From the NCBI GenBank assembly GCA_017526985.1, contig JAFXQR010000033.1, forward strand, positions 54,622 to 118,621: a stretch of 64,000 nt of DNA, read 5' to 3'. The position numbers and the translations under genes are program-made. Below, one piece after another: positions 16,705 through 24,282 of the stretch. Under the pieces are notes generated by a model. It had not been told where the DNA came from. It ran no database searches and saw nothing but the letters and a program-made list of their open reading frames with translations. The stretch's first letter is position 1, and each line of letters starts with the position of its first letter. The DNA is from Lachnospiraceae bacterium. Its GTDB lineage: Bacteria; Bacillota; Clostridia; Lachnospirales; Lachnospiraceae.

Positions 16705-16992
16705 TTAGAAAGAATAGTCGTTATCCTTGTCTTCCCCGAGTTCCAGACATCCTTCCGGACCAAGATCAATTTCTTCGTTTGTGATGAAAGTACCTCCGTG
16801 ATTTACGATAACAGACTCTTTTAATGCACAAAATTCGCCGTCTTCACCTTCCTGCAGATCATAGGCATATCTGCCTTCTCCAAGGCTATCCCGGTCTACC
16901 CGCAGGTTTGTAAACTCACCTTCGATCTCTTTCTCTCCCACAAAAATCGTCATCGGCTGCAGATCAGAAAGTTCACGGTAATTCTGTAGCAT
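16705..16992 (-). CDS. LPD28-like small protein, paralog of 13932-14243
   Basis: 95 residues with SDLQPMTIFV, RVDRDSLGEGRYAYDL, EFCALKESV and VNHGGTFITNE, matching its paralog and the LPD28-like pattern. Overlaps the 3' end of the HigA-HicB fusion gene by 20 bases, so both are made together. Function unknown. Confidence 0.7.
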   Translation of the reverse strand: MLQNYRELSDLQPMTIFVGEKEIEGEFTNLRVDRDSLGEGRYAYDLQEGEDGEFCALKESVIVNHGGTFITNEEIDLGPEGCLELGEDKDNDYSF

Positions 16993-17470
16993 GATCTTCC
17001 TCCTCTGTTGTGATATTAGCTAGATTATTACAAGTAGGAGCGGGGATAGGTTTACCATCCTCAATAGCAAGTTCGATCCATTCTTTTCCTAAGTCTTTGA
17101 CATTTTTGATAGCTTCTTCTGGAGTTGAACCATCAGCTATACATCCTGCAAATTCCGGAATTTGAGCCAAATAACAGCCATCTTCCTCGCTATAATAAGA
17201 GAGCACCTTATAATCTTGCACAATTTCTATAAGCTTCTGATCATATGTATTCTGTAAATTCAACCATACTTCAGGGCTTGTTCCCATCATAACAGAAAGC
17301 TTCTTAGCCAAATCGTTAGAAATATTAACCCGACCATTTATCAGCTCGCTTAAGGTCTTTTCTGTTATTCCCATCCGTGTTGCAAACTCAGCCTGGCTTA
17401 TTTTCATATCTTTTATGGCGTCTGCTATGTAATAGCCCGGGTGAAATGCCGCTATATCTAAATTACTCAT
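16973..17470 (-). CDS. Fused HigA-type / HicB-type antitoxin without a toxin
   Basis: 165 residues. Residues 8-75 form an XRE helix-turn-helix of HigA/VapI type (FHPGYYIADAIKDMKISQAE, then TEKTLSELINGRVNIS and WLNLQNTYD). Residues 90-145 form a HicB fold (YYSEEDGCYLAQIPEFAGC, then DGSTPEEAIKNVKD). Each domain is normally a separate antitoxin that binds its toxin and represses its own promoter. No HigB or HicA-like frame is adjacent: the neighbours are 17524-17754 and an LPD28-like gene. It may be an orphan repressor or an anti-toxin shield. A 35-residue acidic tail follows. Confidence 0.85.
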   Translation of the reverse strand: MSNLDIAAFHPGYYIADAIKDMKISQAEFATRMGITEKTLSELINGRVNISNDLAKKLSVMMGTSPEVWLNLQNTYDQKLIEIVQDYKVLSYYSEEDGCYLAQIPEFAGCIADGSTPEEAIKNVKDLGKEWIELAIEDGKPIPAPTCNNLANITTEEEDHATELP

Positions 17471-17523
17471 AATGGTTTGACACCTCTGTTGCTTTGTTTG
17501 TATCCAATAAGATTAGAGTATTA

Positions 17524-17754
17524 CTATCTGTCTCTTTCTTCATCGTCAATCTCTTTGATACCGCCCAATTTATCACTGGATTCTACGAGCGTATCAGATT
17601 CTTTAATGCCGTTTAAAATTGCATCGATAACTGGTTGTGCATTGTCATCTATCAACGGCTGGTAATGTTTAACAAATCCATCTATCCTATTATAGAGTTC
17701 GTCCAGATCACCAAGCCTTCCATGTTTTTCCGGCAAATCAACAACTTTTTTCAT
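17524..17754 (-). CDS. Small GHGR-D-motif protein
   Basis: 76 acidic residues with LPEKHGRLGDLDEL near the start. The same (G/E)HGR-x-x-D-x-D signature occurs at 35855, 36210 and 39996. It is frequent in short proteins of Clostridia phages and plasmids, with no known function. First gene after the promoter at 17799, 50 bases before the HigA-HicB fusion. Confidence 0.7.
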   Translation of the reverse strand: MKKVVDLPEKHGRLGDLDELYNRIDGFVKHYQPLIDDNAQPVIDAILNGIKESDTLVESSDKLGGIKEIDDEERDR

Positions 17755-17798
17755 TAAACAGTACCGTCCTTTTCTTAGGAAAATCCGCCCTTTATTAT

Positions 17799-17823
17799 AG
17801 ATATATGAGAAATACTATTTTAC
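17799..17823 (-). promoter_or_regulatory. Element-type promoter for 17754-16705
   Basis: The minus strand reads GTAAAATAGTATTTCTCATATA. Two changes from consensus; the spacing is kept. It overlaps the 3' end of 17829-18152. Confidence 0.75.
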
Positions 17824-17828
17824 CGGAA

Positions 17829-18152
17829 TCATCGGTCGATTTCATCGTTTTCTTTCTCTTTTATGTACTTTTTGATCGCTTCCAAAAAATCATTGTAGTC
17901 TGTTCCTCTTGCATAGCCCCATTTGATTGTAAGAGCTGTAATCTCTTCTCCCTGCGGTTGAAATACAATCGATCCGTTAAAATCGTCTGGATTAAGACAA
18001 GCGATAGCAAAATCTGTTTTGGAGACACAAAACCCTTTTTCTTTCAGCGTTTTGATAATATGGTTTATCAAATATTCATCAAGCACGGCATGCATAGCAT
18101 CAAGTCTCTGCGCTTTTTTCTTGTAATCCTTTATCTCATCTTTGTTCCGCAT
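17829..18152 (-). CDS. Unknown 107-residue protein
   Basis: I chose the ATG at 18152, six bases after AGAGAGGT. The longer frame to 18239 would translate a transposon-end-like hairpin. The N-terminal half is a basic helix (KDYKKKAQRLDAMHAV) and the second half beta-rich. No recognised family. It follows the DUF6273/HExxH gene. Confidence 0.6.
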   Translation of the reverse strand: MRNKDEIKDYKKKAQRLDAMHAVLDEYLINHIIKTLKEKGFCVSKTDFAIACLNPDDFNGSIVFQPQGEEITALTIKWGYARGTDYNDFLEAIKKYIKEKENDEIDR

Positions 18153-18174
18153 AATCATACCTCTCTTTCTTAAT

Positions 18175-18239
18175 CTCTGCCCAATTCCGCTTCCTCGCTT
18201 TAACGGAAGCTCACTGCCTTTAGGCGGTTGGTAGTTCAC
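18175..18239 (+). repeat. Possible second IS605-type right-end remnant
   Basis: The plus strand has CTTCC/GGAAG and CTCACTGCC-TTTA-GGCGGTTGG hairpins, then TAGTTCAC. It has the same order, TTTA loop and ending style as the 13813-13905 remnant. It fills the gap between 17829-18152 and 18236-19468 and reaches the stop codon of the latter. Confidence 0.4.
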
Positions 18240-19468
18240 ATTTTCAGATCCGGCTCGAAATACCCCAGGATCTGATCCATGGTTTGCCTTGCGAACTCCT
18301 CGGCATCTTCTTCCGGATCCGGAAGAAAAACAACATCTGACTGCAGAAACAGATCAGTCTGCTGCAGATGTCGCAGCTCGTGTGCGATTGTCGTCATAAT
18401 ACCGATCTCGGTCTCTGGCGCCCGCTCCCATTCATCGATATCTCCATCACGAACCATCCGATCGATCTCTTTTTCGATATTGCCAACATGTACGACGCAG
18501 CAGCAGTCCACTGTCCAGGTGATCCCAAGCTGGTCATCATGCGGAAAATCGTGGACTTCTAACAGCGGATAGCCGGTAATCGACTCCAGTTGATCAAATA
18601 ACTCGTCAAAATCGGCTTCGTCATCCTTGATGAAGATCAGATACCGCAGTGTCTGATAGGTTTCTTTCGGAATATGCTCAAACACGAACTTTGCCATGTC
18701 ATCCTTATCGATATCCACGGAAGAAGATGTAACGATCCGGTCTTTGATCCAGTCGGAAGAGATGTCCCACATATTTTCATACCGGCAGACTTTTATCGGT
18801 TCTACTGTGGATTCCATCTCAATAAAATCATCGCCCTCATCCAGAATAAAGAAAGACTCTCCATCTTCGTTTTCGTGGATCTGGGCTTTTATGTTTGCAA
18901 AGGGCCCAAAAAGCTCTCCGCCATATGTTTTTCGCTTGCTTTCTTCCTGCTGTGACTTGAAAGCTTCATACATCCATATCCACTCTTCAATACGTCTTTT
19001 TGCTTCCGAAAACTCATATTTGGCTGCTTTTTCCATATCGAGCTCTTTTGTATATTGACAGGTCCCGATATCGGAATCGCATAATGCGATCTGATCCGAT
19101 ATCGCTGTAAAAGTCTGATCGTCAAAATGGAGCGTTTCGCCAATTTTAAGATCCGTCATATGCAGTGCCGGACGGATATAGCAAACGGCATATACGGAAT
19201 CCGGAAAGATCTCGCCGTTTTGCGGCATATCCGGTGTTTTTGGTATTACTTTACCAGAATTTGATGTATAATATTTTGTACTTTCATTTACGACAAGAGC
19301 CATTTCTCCTTCTTGCGGCTCAGTATTCTGAAGCCACCATCTCCATGGGCAATAACCATGACGTTGAATGGGGGTGATATTCTCCCGGTATTCCAAATAT
19401 TCCTGCGGAGTTAAAAGAGCTACCGAATCAATCTTCCGGTTGTCATTTGTCATCAATAAGTTAGACAT
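18236..19468 (-). CDS. DUF6273 domain fused to an HExxH metallopeptidase-like domain
   Basis: 410 residues. The N-terminus has WRWWLQNTEP near 42, then CYIRPALHM and a LHFDDQTFTAISDQIALCD segment, together the DUF6273 pattern. The C-terminus has TTIAHELRHLQQTDLF near 365 with acidic residues following, an HExxH zinc site like ImmA/IrrE or other minimal metallopeptidases. The family pairing suggests a surface- or substrate-recognition head on a protease; no signal peptide is present, so it is cytoplasmic. GGAGGATAGTTAG precedes the ATG. A DUF6273 head also occurs on two other proteins here. Confidence 0.75.
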   Translation of the reverse strand: MSNLLMTNDNRKIDSVALLTPQEYLEYRENITPIQRHGYCPWRWWLQNTEPQEGEMALVVNESTKYYTSNSGKVIPKTPDMPQNGEIFPDSVYAVCYIRPALHMTDLKIGETLHFDDQTFTAISDQIALCDSDIGTCQYTKELDMEKAAKYEFSEAKRRIEEWIWMYEAFKSQQEESKRKTYGGELFGPFANIKAQIHENEDGESFFILDEGDDFIEMESTVEPIKVCRYENMWDISSDWIKDRIVTSSSVDIDKDDMAKFVFEHIPKETYQTLRYLIFIKDDEADFDELFDQLESITGYPLLEVHDFPHDDQLGITWTVDCCCVVHVGNIEKEIDRMVRDGDIDEWERAPETEIGIMTTIAHELRHLQQTDLFLQSDVVFLPDPEEDAEEFARQTMDQILGYFEPDLKM

Positions 19469-19480
19469 CTAACTATCCTC

Positions 19481-20176
19481 CTAATCTTTGTCGAACACCC
19501 CGGCTTCTTCTTCCAGAGTGTCAAAATAGTCTTTGTACATCCCGTCCGGGGCATAGTAGATTGCCTCTGCATAGCCTTCCTTTACCAGAATCGCATTCAC
19601 CATACATTCTGATACTTCTTCAAAATCCATCGGATCATCCGGGATCTCTGTCCATACATAGCGCAGGAGCCGGTCATATTTGTCTGTTTCAGAAGTATCT
19701 TTCTGCAGATAAACGATCTCGCCCTCTTCCAGCAGGGATTTGGTAAAATCGGAAGCAATATGACCTTCTTCCGTGTTTTCCTTTCCGGTCCGATCCAGAT
19801 ATTCCTGGGAAGCCACCGATTCCGGCGTGTTGATGCCGATCATACGGATCTTACAGTCGCCTTCCCCATCAATATTGACCACGACCGTATCGCCATCCAC
19901 CACATACCTTACGTATGCCTGCTCAAAAGTACCGTCGTATTCTCCGGCCAGATCCTGCCCGACGGTAGCGATCGTCTCACCCATCTGCTGGATCGAGTAA
20001 GTATCGCCAAAATCTGTGTGATCAATAATATCCTGCAGCTGTTCTGCCACAGGAGCGGCGTCGATTGTGGGAACTGCTTCCGGAGTAGAAATCTCTATCG
20101 ATGCGCAGCTGTTACCACCGATCGCCACAACCAGGGCGGATGTTACCATAGCTCCGAATAATTTCTGAAATGCCAT
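19481..20176 (-). CDS. Secreted thermonuclease (SNase family)
   Basis: 231 residues from the ATG after GGAGGTAGAGAT. An N-terminal hydrophobic signal (LFGAMVTSALVVAIGG) with a Cys in GNSCAS suggests export, possibly as a lipoprotein. The nuclease domain starts near residue 90 with YVVDGDTVVV, then IRMIGINTPES and DKYDRLLRYVW, the metal, Arg and core motifs of staphylococcal nuclease. It would cut extracellular DNA or RNA into nucleotides. It is 12 bases from the DUF6273/HExxH gene, in the same unit. Confidence 0.9.
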   Translation of the reverse strand: MAFQKLFGAMVTSALVVAIGGNSCASIEISTPEAVPTIDAAPVAEQLQDIIDHTDFGDTYSIQQMGETIATVGQDLAGEYDGTFEQAYVRYVVDGDTVVVNIDGEGDCKIRMIGINTPESVASQEYLDRTGKENTEEGHIASDFTKSLLEEGEIVYLQKDTSETDKYDRLLRYVWTEIPDDPMDFEEVSECMVNAILVKEGYAEAIYYAPDGMYKDYFDTLEEEAGVFDKD

Positions 20177-20246
20177 ATCTCTACCTCCGATCAAAGGTCT
20201 TTATCATTATGTTCTGAAAACGCTTCTGTAAGATATCCTTTGATTT

Positions 20247-20266
20247 TATATGAAAAATCAATAAAA
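20247..20266 (-). promoter_or_regulatory. Element-type promoter for the nuclease operon
   Basis: The minus strand reads TTTATTGATTTTTCATATAAAA. It directly follows the terminator of the TerD-like gene and shares its T run. Confidence 0.75.
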
Positions 20267-20294
20267 AAGCAGATCTCCGAAAAAGGAGATCCGC
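20263..20294 (-). terminator. Intrinsic terminator after the TerD-like gene
   Basis: GCGGATCTCC/GGAGATCTGC stem with TTTTTT on the minus strand. Confidence 0.9.
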
Positions 20295-20308
20295 CCTTTT
20301 AGGATATG

Positions 20309-22390
20309 TTATACGATCTTGCCAAGGAACACTGTTGCTGCGTTCGGATCCCGAAGATCAATATAGGTCTTATCGGTATCCTCCGGCGCTTTTTCAAAAC
20401 CGACGATCACATCCGCATCTTCCGGGTTGTCTACCAGGCTGCCGGCAATGTTTTCGAAGAACCACTGCGCATTAAACAGCTTTGCAGCATCGATATACTT
20501 AAAGAATACCGACATCGGAGTGGTAGCTGCGATACGGCCGCCTTCCGGGGCTTTATTGATCCACACCAGCTGGTTGGTCTCCAGATCGAGTGCGAACATC
20601 ACAGTCATAGATCCATCCGTCGTCAGATCGAAAGAACTTTCCACAGTCTTCGGCTCAAAGATCTCTCCGGAAGAAACCTTGTCCCGCAGCATGTAGCCGG
20701 CTCTTACCGGGAACTCCTTGTAAGAGCCAAAATGACCGGAGAAGTTGTTGACCGAGAAGATCAGGTACTTATGATCCGGATACTGTTTCTTCAACTCCTT
20801 CAGATCGATATCAAAGTATTCCGCTCCGCCTTTTACACCGTCCGTCACATCACCGGAGAAAGTAACGATGCTCTGGTCCCAGCCGCTTCTCCAGGAGAAT
20901 TCCACCGGGTCTTCGGTGCGTGAGATCATCATACCGGACAGATCCAGATCCGCTTCCTTTTCCCAGTATACGAAGGCACGAACTACCTTTGCTTCTGCCG
21001 GCAGATCTACACGGGAACCGGTATTCATCACACCAAACCCAGCCTGCGCAGAAGACCACAGCGGCAGAGCCACATTCTTTGCCTGCGGATCGATGTAATA
21101 TTTCTGGTCGGTCTTATTCTTCCGCAGTCTCTCCTGCAGCGTCATACGGATCGTATCAGCGATCTCGATACCGTTTCTTTTGCTTACCTGCGGACGAATG
21201 GTACGATTGTCCTGAAACACACGGGAAGCCCCATAATAATCGTACATAATGGTATGTCTGTCCGTCTCCTGGCCCATCGTATAGTTTAGCGCCAGCTGCA
21301 TTGCTGCTACTGGATTCGAACTCTGTACTGCCAGATCCAGGATCTCTGCTCTGGTGCCAGACATTGCTTCCGTTGCAGACAGATAGCGGTTCAAATGACG
21401 CAGCAGTGCGGTAGAGCCCTTCTTTTCCTGCAATGCCTTTGCGGAGCCCAGATAATCCCCAGCCTCAAACAGCTTCTCCACTTCGGAATAAACGCTCTTT
21501 AAGGTATCATCGAACACCGAATTCACCAAAAGCGTACTCTTTGAAGAATGCGGAGCAAAGTGCAGGTGATGCAGAAGCCCCTTCCAGTCTTTGCGCTTTT
21601 CTACTGCCGTCTCGATCTCGTCTTTGTCACACTGCAGAGCGATATGCTCGATCAGAGCAGCATAGAATTTCCGGTCTTTATTGGACAGGTTCAGCTTCTT
21701 AAATGCCGGTTTCCCCGGATTCTCTTTTGCAGTATCATAGCCCAGAACACGCAGTACATCATTGATGCTAAAAGCGTGATATCGATCCACAAAGGAAAGC
21801 GCCATATCTACGCCTTTCTCAGCACGCAGATTCAGAAGGATCTTTGCCAGGATCTGCTTGGATGCGATCTGTTCCGGCACATAGTTCTGCAGGCAGATCA
21901 GGTCCATAAGAAATGCCAGATCCGCATCACTTGCGGTTCTTCCGGCCAGGATATGGTCTGCGATCAACATCGCTTCTTTCAATGCGGAAGTCTCGTCCAG
22001 CACTACAAAAGTCTTCGGATTTACCTTTTCACGGAACGGGATTTTTGCCATCTTCGCTTCGATGATGGAGAAATGCCTGGTCTCGTGGTCACCCTCTCCA
22101 TAGGTCTGCATATAATGCAGCAGACGGTCGATCAACTGATCTCTCGGAGAAAGTTCTTTTACAGACTCCGGAAAACTGCGGTAGAACGGTTCTCCCAGCG
22201 GCTTGCCAAGAAAAGCTTCCGCATCTTTCAGCACAGAAACATTCAGGCGATCAAACGAAGCATCGTCTGCCACCTTAATACCAAGCCTGCCATACAGGGC
22301 AATATAAACCTCATTCTGGTCTTTGCCTTCCCCTTCGGCAACCAGGATCCCGTTTGCAAATAATTTTTCTTTGATCGTATTCTCTAACAT
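20309..22390 (-). CDS. Large protein with C-terminal TerD-like domain
   Basis: 693 residues, starting at the ATG after GGAGGAGAAAAAT. Residues 1-470 are helical with no sure family. They include a DQLIDRLLHYMQTYG segment and repeat-like helices. From about 480 there is a TerD-type beta sandwich: RAFVYWEKEADLDLSGMMIS, then GAEYFDIDLKEL, IFSVNNFSG and RAGYMLRD. TerD domains bind calcium and occur in tellurite, phage-defence and stress proteins. The N-terminal extension with a TerD tail resembles MXAN_6230-type proteins; that link is tentative. It follows the RNA block and has its own terminator. Confidence 0.7.
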   Translation of the reverse strand: MLENTIKEKLFANGILVAEGEGKDQNEVYIALYGRLGIKVADDASFDRLNVSVLKDAEAFLGKPLGEPFYRSFPESVKELSPRDQLIDRLLHYMQTYGEGDHETRHFSIIEAKMAKIPFREKVNPKTFVVLDETSALKEAMLIADHILAGRTASDADLAFLMDLICLQNYVPEQIASKQILAKILLNLRAEKGVDMALSFVDRYHAFSINDVLRVLGYDTAKENPGKPAFKKLNLSNKDRKFYAALIEHIALQCDKDEIETAVEKRKDWKGLLHHLHFAPHSSKSTLLVNSVFDDTLKSVYSEVEKLFEAGDYLGSAKALQEKKGSTALLRHLNRYLSATEAMSGTRAEILDLAVQSSNPVAAMQLALNYTMGQETDRHTIMYDYYGASRVFQDNRTIRPQVSKRNGIEIADTIRMTLQERLRKNKTDQKYYIDPQAKNVALPLWSSAQAGFGVMNTGSRVDLPAEAKVVRAFVYWEKEADLDLSGMMISRTEDPVEFSWRSGWDQSIVTFSGDVTDGVKGGAEYFDIDLKELKKQYPDHKYLIFSVNNFSGHFGSYKEFPVRAGYMLRDKVSSGEIFEPKTVESSFDLTTDGSMTVMFALDLETNQLVWINKAPEGGRIAATTPMSVFFKYIDAAKLFNAQWFFENIAGSLVDNPEDADVIVGFEKAPEDTDKTYIDLRDPNAATVFLGKIV

Positions 22391-22419
22391 ATTTTTCTCC
22401 TCCATAAAGGTTATTTTGC

Positions 22420-22457
22420 AAAAGAAAAGCGGCTATATCCGAAGATACAACCGCTTA
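22420..22457 (-). terminator. Intrinsic terminator ending the RNA block
   Basis: AAGCGGTTGTATC-TTCG-GATATAGCCGCTT with a TTTTCTTTT tail on the minus strand, 30 bases before the TerD-like gene start. Confidence 0.85.
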
Positions 22458-22975
22458 TCAGCGACAGGAATATCCGGCAACTGTTTTTTATCTCAAACTG
22501 ATTCCCATGAAGTAAGTTGTCGTAGCTCTGTCAAAATAAACGGTGAATATTATATCGCTCGGTAGCCCGGCCGCTGCACCAACGCAAGCAGCCGGAATTG
22601 GTCATTTGTTATAACGAAGTAAGCGATACTAGCTTCCGTCTAAATGCTGTTTTGAAAGTTTAAAGGGACTTACACTCCCTCCATCCGTCTCCGCATCCCG
22701 AATTTTCATCGGTAATTGGTGCCCAGTCGATGGAGGGCTGCCCGCCGCATCTGCGGCCCACAAAACCCGGAATATCTATGAAAGGGGGTATGTATGATAA
22801 ACACCCGGGTTTGTACTTTTGAAGCGTTTACGGCCGCCCCGAACCGGTTTTGTGCGTACCCTGATCTCGGCAGTGAGGGTACTATAGGTTTGACGAAAGG
22901 ACACTTGTCCGTTCCGCCATAGTCCACCACCTGCGTTTTGCAGGAATACGAGAGACGGTAAAACCGCTCCCGATC
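22420..22975 (-). ncRNA. Large structured RNA candidate (about 550 nt)
   Basis: No convincing coding frame, yet the minus strand is dense with strong helices: CCTGC-AAAA-GCAGG, GGAC/GTCC, GTACCCT/AGGGTAC, CAAACCCGG/CCGGGTTTTG across 45 bases, GCCGCA/TGCGGC, CCCTCCATC/GATGGAGGG across 50 bases, CGGCTGC/GCAGC and a long-range GACAG/CTGTC. It ends in an intrinsic terminator and directly follows a tRNA-like gene and tmRNA. Size, setting next to tRNA on a mobile element and host group fit the ROOL or GOLLD classes of giant RNAs, but I cannot verify either consensus. Confidence 0.65.
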
Positions 22976-23080
22976 GGGATGGTGAGGATTCGAACCTCAC
23001 AGTGGGGCCGCCGCCCCAGGACCACACCTCTTATGTCTTCCTTCGATGGAAGAAGCGTCTACACCTTTGCGCCACATCCC
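22976..23080 (-). tRNA. tRNA-like gene, possibly tRNA-Ser(CGA), atypical
   Basis: A six-pair acceptor (GGGATG/CATCCC), a D-arm (GCG...CGC with GG in the loop), an anticodon-like hairpin TCTTC/GAAGA with CATCGAAG in the loop, and a perfect T-arm TGAGG-TTCGAAT-CCTCA. A discriminator G and long variable region suit tRNA-Ser, and T-CGA-A would read UCG. The oddities are an 8-base anticodon loop unless the stem is altered, a ~36-base variable region with its own GGGGC/GCCCC hairpin and no encoded CCA. It may be a decayed or specialised tRNA. Confidence 0.5.
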
Positions 23081-23122
23081 ATTTGCCTTGAGTTTTGAAA
23101 TCTCTTGCTTTCTTTGCAAAAG

Positions 23123-23482
23123 TGGACCCGGTGGGATTTGAACCCACGTCCAAAAAGTCTTCTCCAAGCTTTCTACGAGCGTAGTTTGTTTTCAGTTAAG
23201 TCCCCTGATCATCAAAACAAACAAACTGATCAAACGACTAATCGTTGTAGTCTTTTGTGCGAATACTATGATCATCCTCTTCACACAGCATCGGACTCCT
23301 TCGAACCATACGGAATACGTCCGCTCTATCCGCTATGGCTTAACTCCCTTGCGGGAGGTTGCTGCGATTAGGCAGCGATTGCTTCGTCAGCGTTTATTTG
23401 TTTGGTGTCGGATTATAGAGGCGTCCACCATCCTCTGCTCGCTTTTCTCTTTGTTAACTCCCTGTCGAAACCTGTCGAGCCC
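23123..23482 (-). ncRNA. ssrA: tmRNA (transfer-messenger RNA)
   Basis: A complete tmRNA. The 5' end GGGCTCGACAGGTTTCGAC pairs (two G-U) with the 3' end CGGGTCC plus A. The T-arm is GTGGGTTCAAATCCCAC, preceded by GGAGAAGACTTTTTGGAC. The tag reading frame after the resume point reads SDTKQINADEAIAA then TAA, with the AA-ending degron recognised by ClpXP-type proteases. The 360-nt length is normal. tmRNA frees stalled ribosomes and marks the broken protein for degradation. CCA is not encoded. Confidence 0.95.
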
Positions 23483-23616
23483 ATAATTTAGGGAAAAACA
23501 GGTTTCTCTTTTTGGTAACGGCGTGATGAAAATCGTATCCCGCCCGTACGCTCGGCGCATTTGCATTGCAACTTCGTTGCAAGCGCCTTGCTGTCGAAAC
23601 CTGTCGAGCCCATAAT
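23462..23616 (-). repeat. Duplicated tmRNA 5' end (26-bp direct repeat)
   Basis: CTGTCGAAACCTGTCGAGCC plus CATAAT at 23462-23487, the tmRNA 5' end with its upstream bases, recurs exactly at 23591-23616. The 103 bases between them hold a TTGCAAC-GAA-GTTGCAA hairpin. The outer copy has tmRNA 5' sequence only and leads into unrelated DNA. Confidence 0.85.
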
Positions 23617-23661
23617 AGGTTCTGCAAATATATCATAGTATATATCGGCAGAACAATCATT

Positions 23662-23967
23662 TCAAAAAAGCTGCGAATCTGTGTTTTTCTTCTCTGCGAT
23701 CTTCTGATATAACCCCATCGCTCCCCAGATTCCGCCAAGTACAAACAACTGCCGCTTAGAATATTCATCCGTATCTACGATGTCGTAAGCGTATAGGCTG
23801 TTTAACGCCTCCATCAGCTGCCTAAAATCTTCTTTTCGGATCTCTGCTGCGACATCCGGCTTTTTCGCCAGATCTTCCTGCAGATGATACAGGATCGTAT
23901 CCAGAATCTCTTCGTGATCTTTCAGATCAAGGAGAATATTTTTATATTCGCTTAATTTGCCAGCCAT
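23662..23967 (-). CDS. Unknown helical protein
   Basis: 101 residues, helical and charged, with a hydrophobic FVLGGIWGAMGLYQKIAE near the end. No clear binding site. It starts two bases after the stop of 23971-24174, so it relies on coupling. It ends just before the tmRNA upstream repeat. No family recognised. Confidence 0.6.
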   Translation of the reverse strand: MAGKLSEYKNILLDLKDHEEILDTILYHLQEDLAKKPDVAAEIRKEDFRQLMEALNSLYAYDIVDTDEYSKRQLFVLGGIWGAMGLYQKIAEKKNTDSQLF

Positions 23968-23970
23968 TGT

Positions 23971-24174
23971 TTATATGCAGATCACGGTGAAGTCATTGTT
24001 CTCTGCCTCACCATACTCGGTGATCTGGCTGATCGCCTTCTGTGCTGCTACTTCGGACTTATAGAGTTTTGCACCCTCACGATCCGTATTGTAGAAACAG
24101 CGGTTTTTGGTGGAAACCCCACCAACATACCCGGTCTCACCGGAAAACTTGTTTGTCCACTGGATAATTGCCAT
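23971..24174 (-). CDS. Unknown 67-residue protein
   Basis: A small beta-rich protein (IIQWTNKFSGETGYVGGVS) with a short helix; the pattern is common in Firmicutes mobile elements but unnamed to me. AAAGGAGAGGGCGAATAAAA precedes the ATG. First gene after the promoter at 24259 and its conserved leader. Confidence 0.65.
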   Translation of the reverse strand: MAIIQWTNKFSGETGYVGGVSTKNRCFYNTDREGAKLYKSEVAAQKAISQITEYGEAENNDFTVICI

Positions 24175-24222
24175 TTTTATTCGCCCTCTCCTTTACCAGA
24201 ATTCTTTATCCTTTTCACTATC

Positions 24223-24257
24223 TATATGGGAGCAGTGCTTTTCTGCGTCCATATAAA
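24223..24257 (-). promoter_or_regulatory. Conserved leader element, copy 1
   Basis: Just downstream of the promoter the minus strand reads TGGACGCAGAAAAGCACTGC then TCCCATA. The core TGGAYGCRGAAAASCACYGC recurs at 24698 and 33655, with a partial match at 27563. The GCAG/CTGC ends can pair as a small hairpin. Confidence 0.6.
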
Positions 24258-24258
24258 T

Positions 24259-24282
24259 ATATGAAAAATAATATTTTACTGC
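24259..24282 (-). promoter_or_regulatory. Element-type promoter for 24174-23662
   Basis: A perfect consensus, GTAAAATATTATTTTTCATATA, overlapping the stop codon of 24276-24641. Confidence 0.9.

Noticed and set aside
22677-22975. RNase P RNA or a group II intron
   Set aside because: The universal RNase P core and the intron domain V or reverse transcriptase were not found; the helices do not match either layout.
22706-23027. Short frames in the RNA block
   Set aside because: Proline/arginine-rich translations of GC-rich stems; no starts with binding sites.
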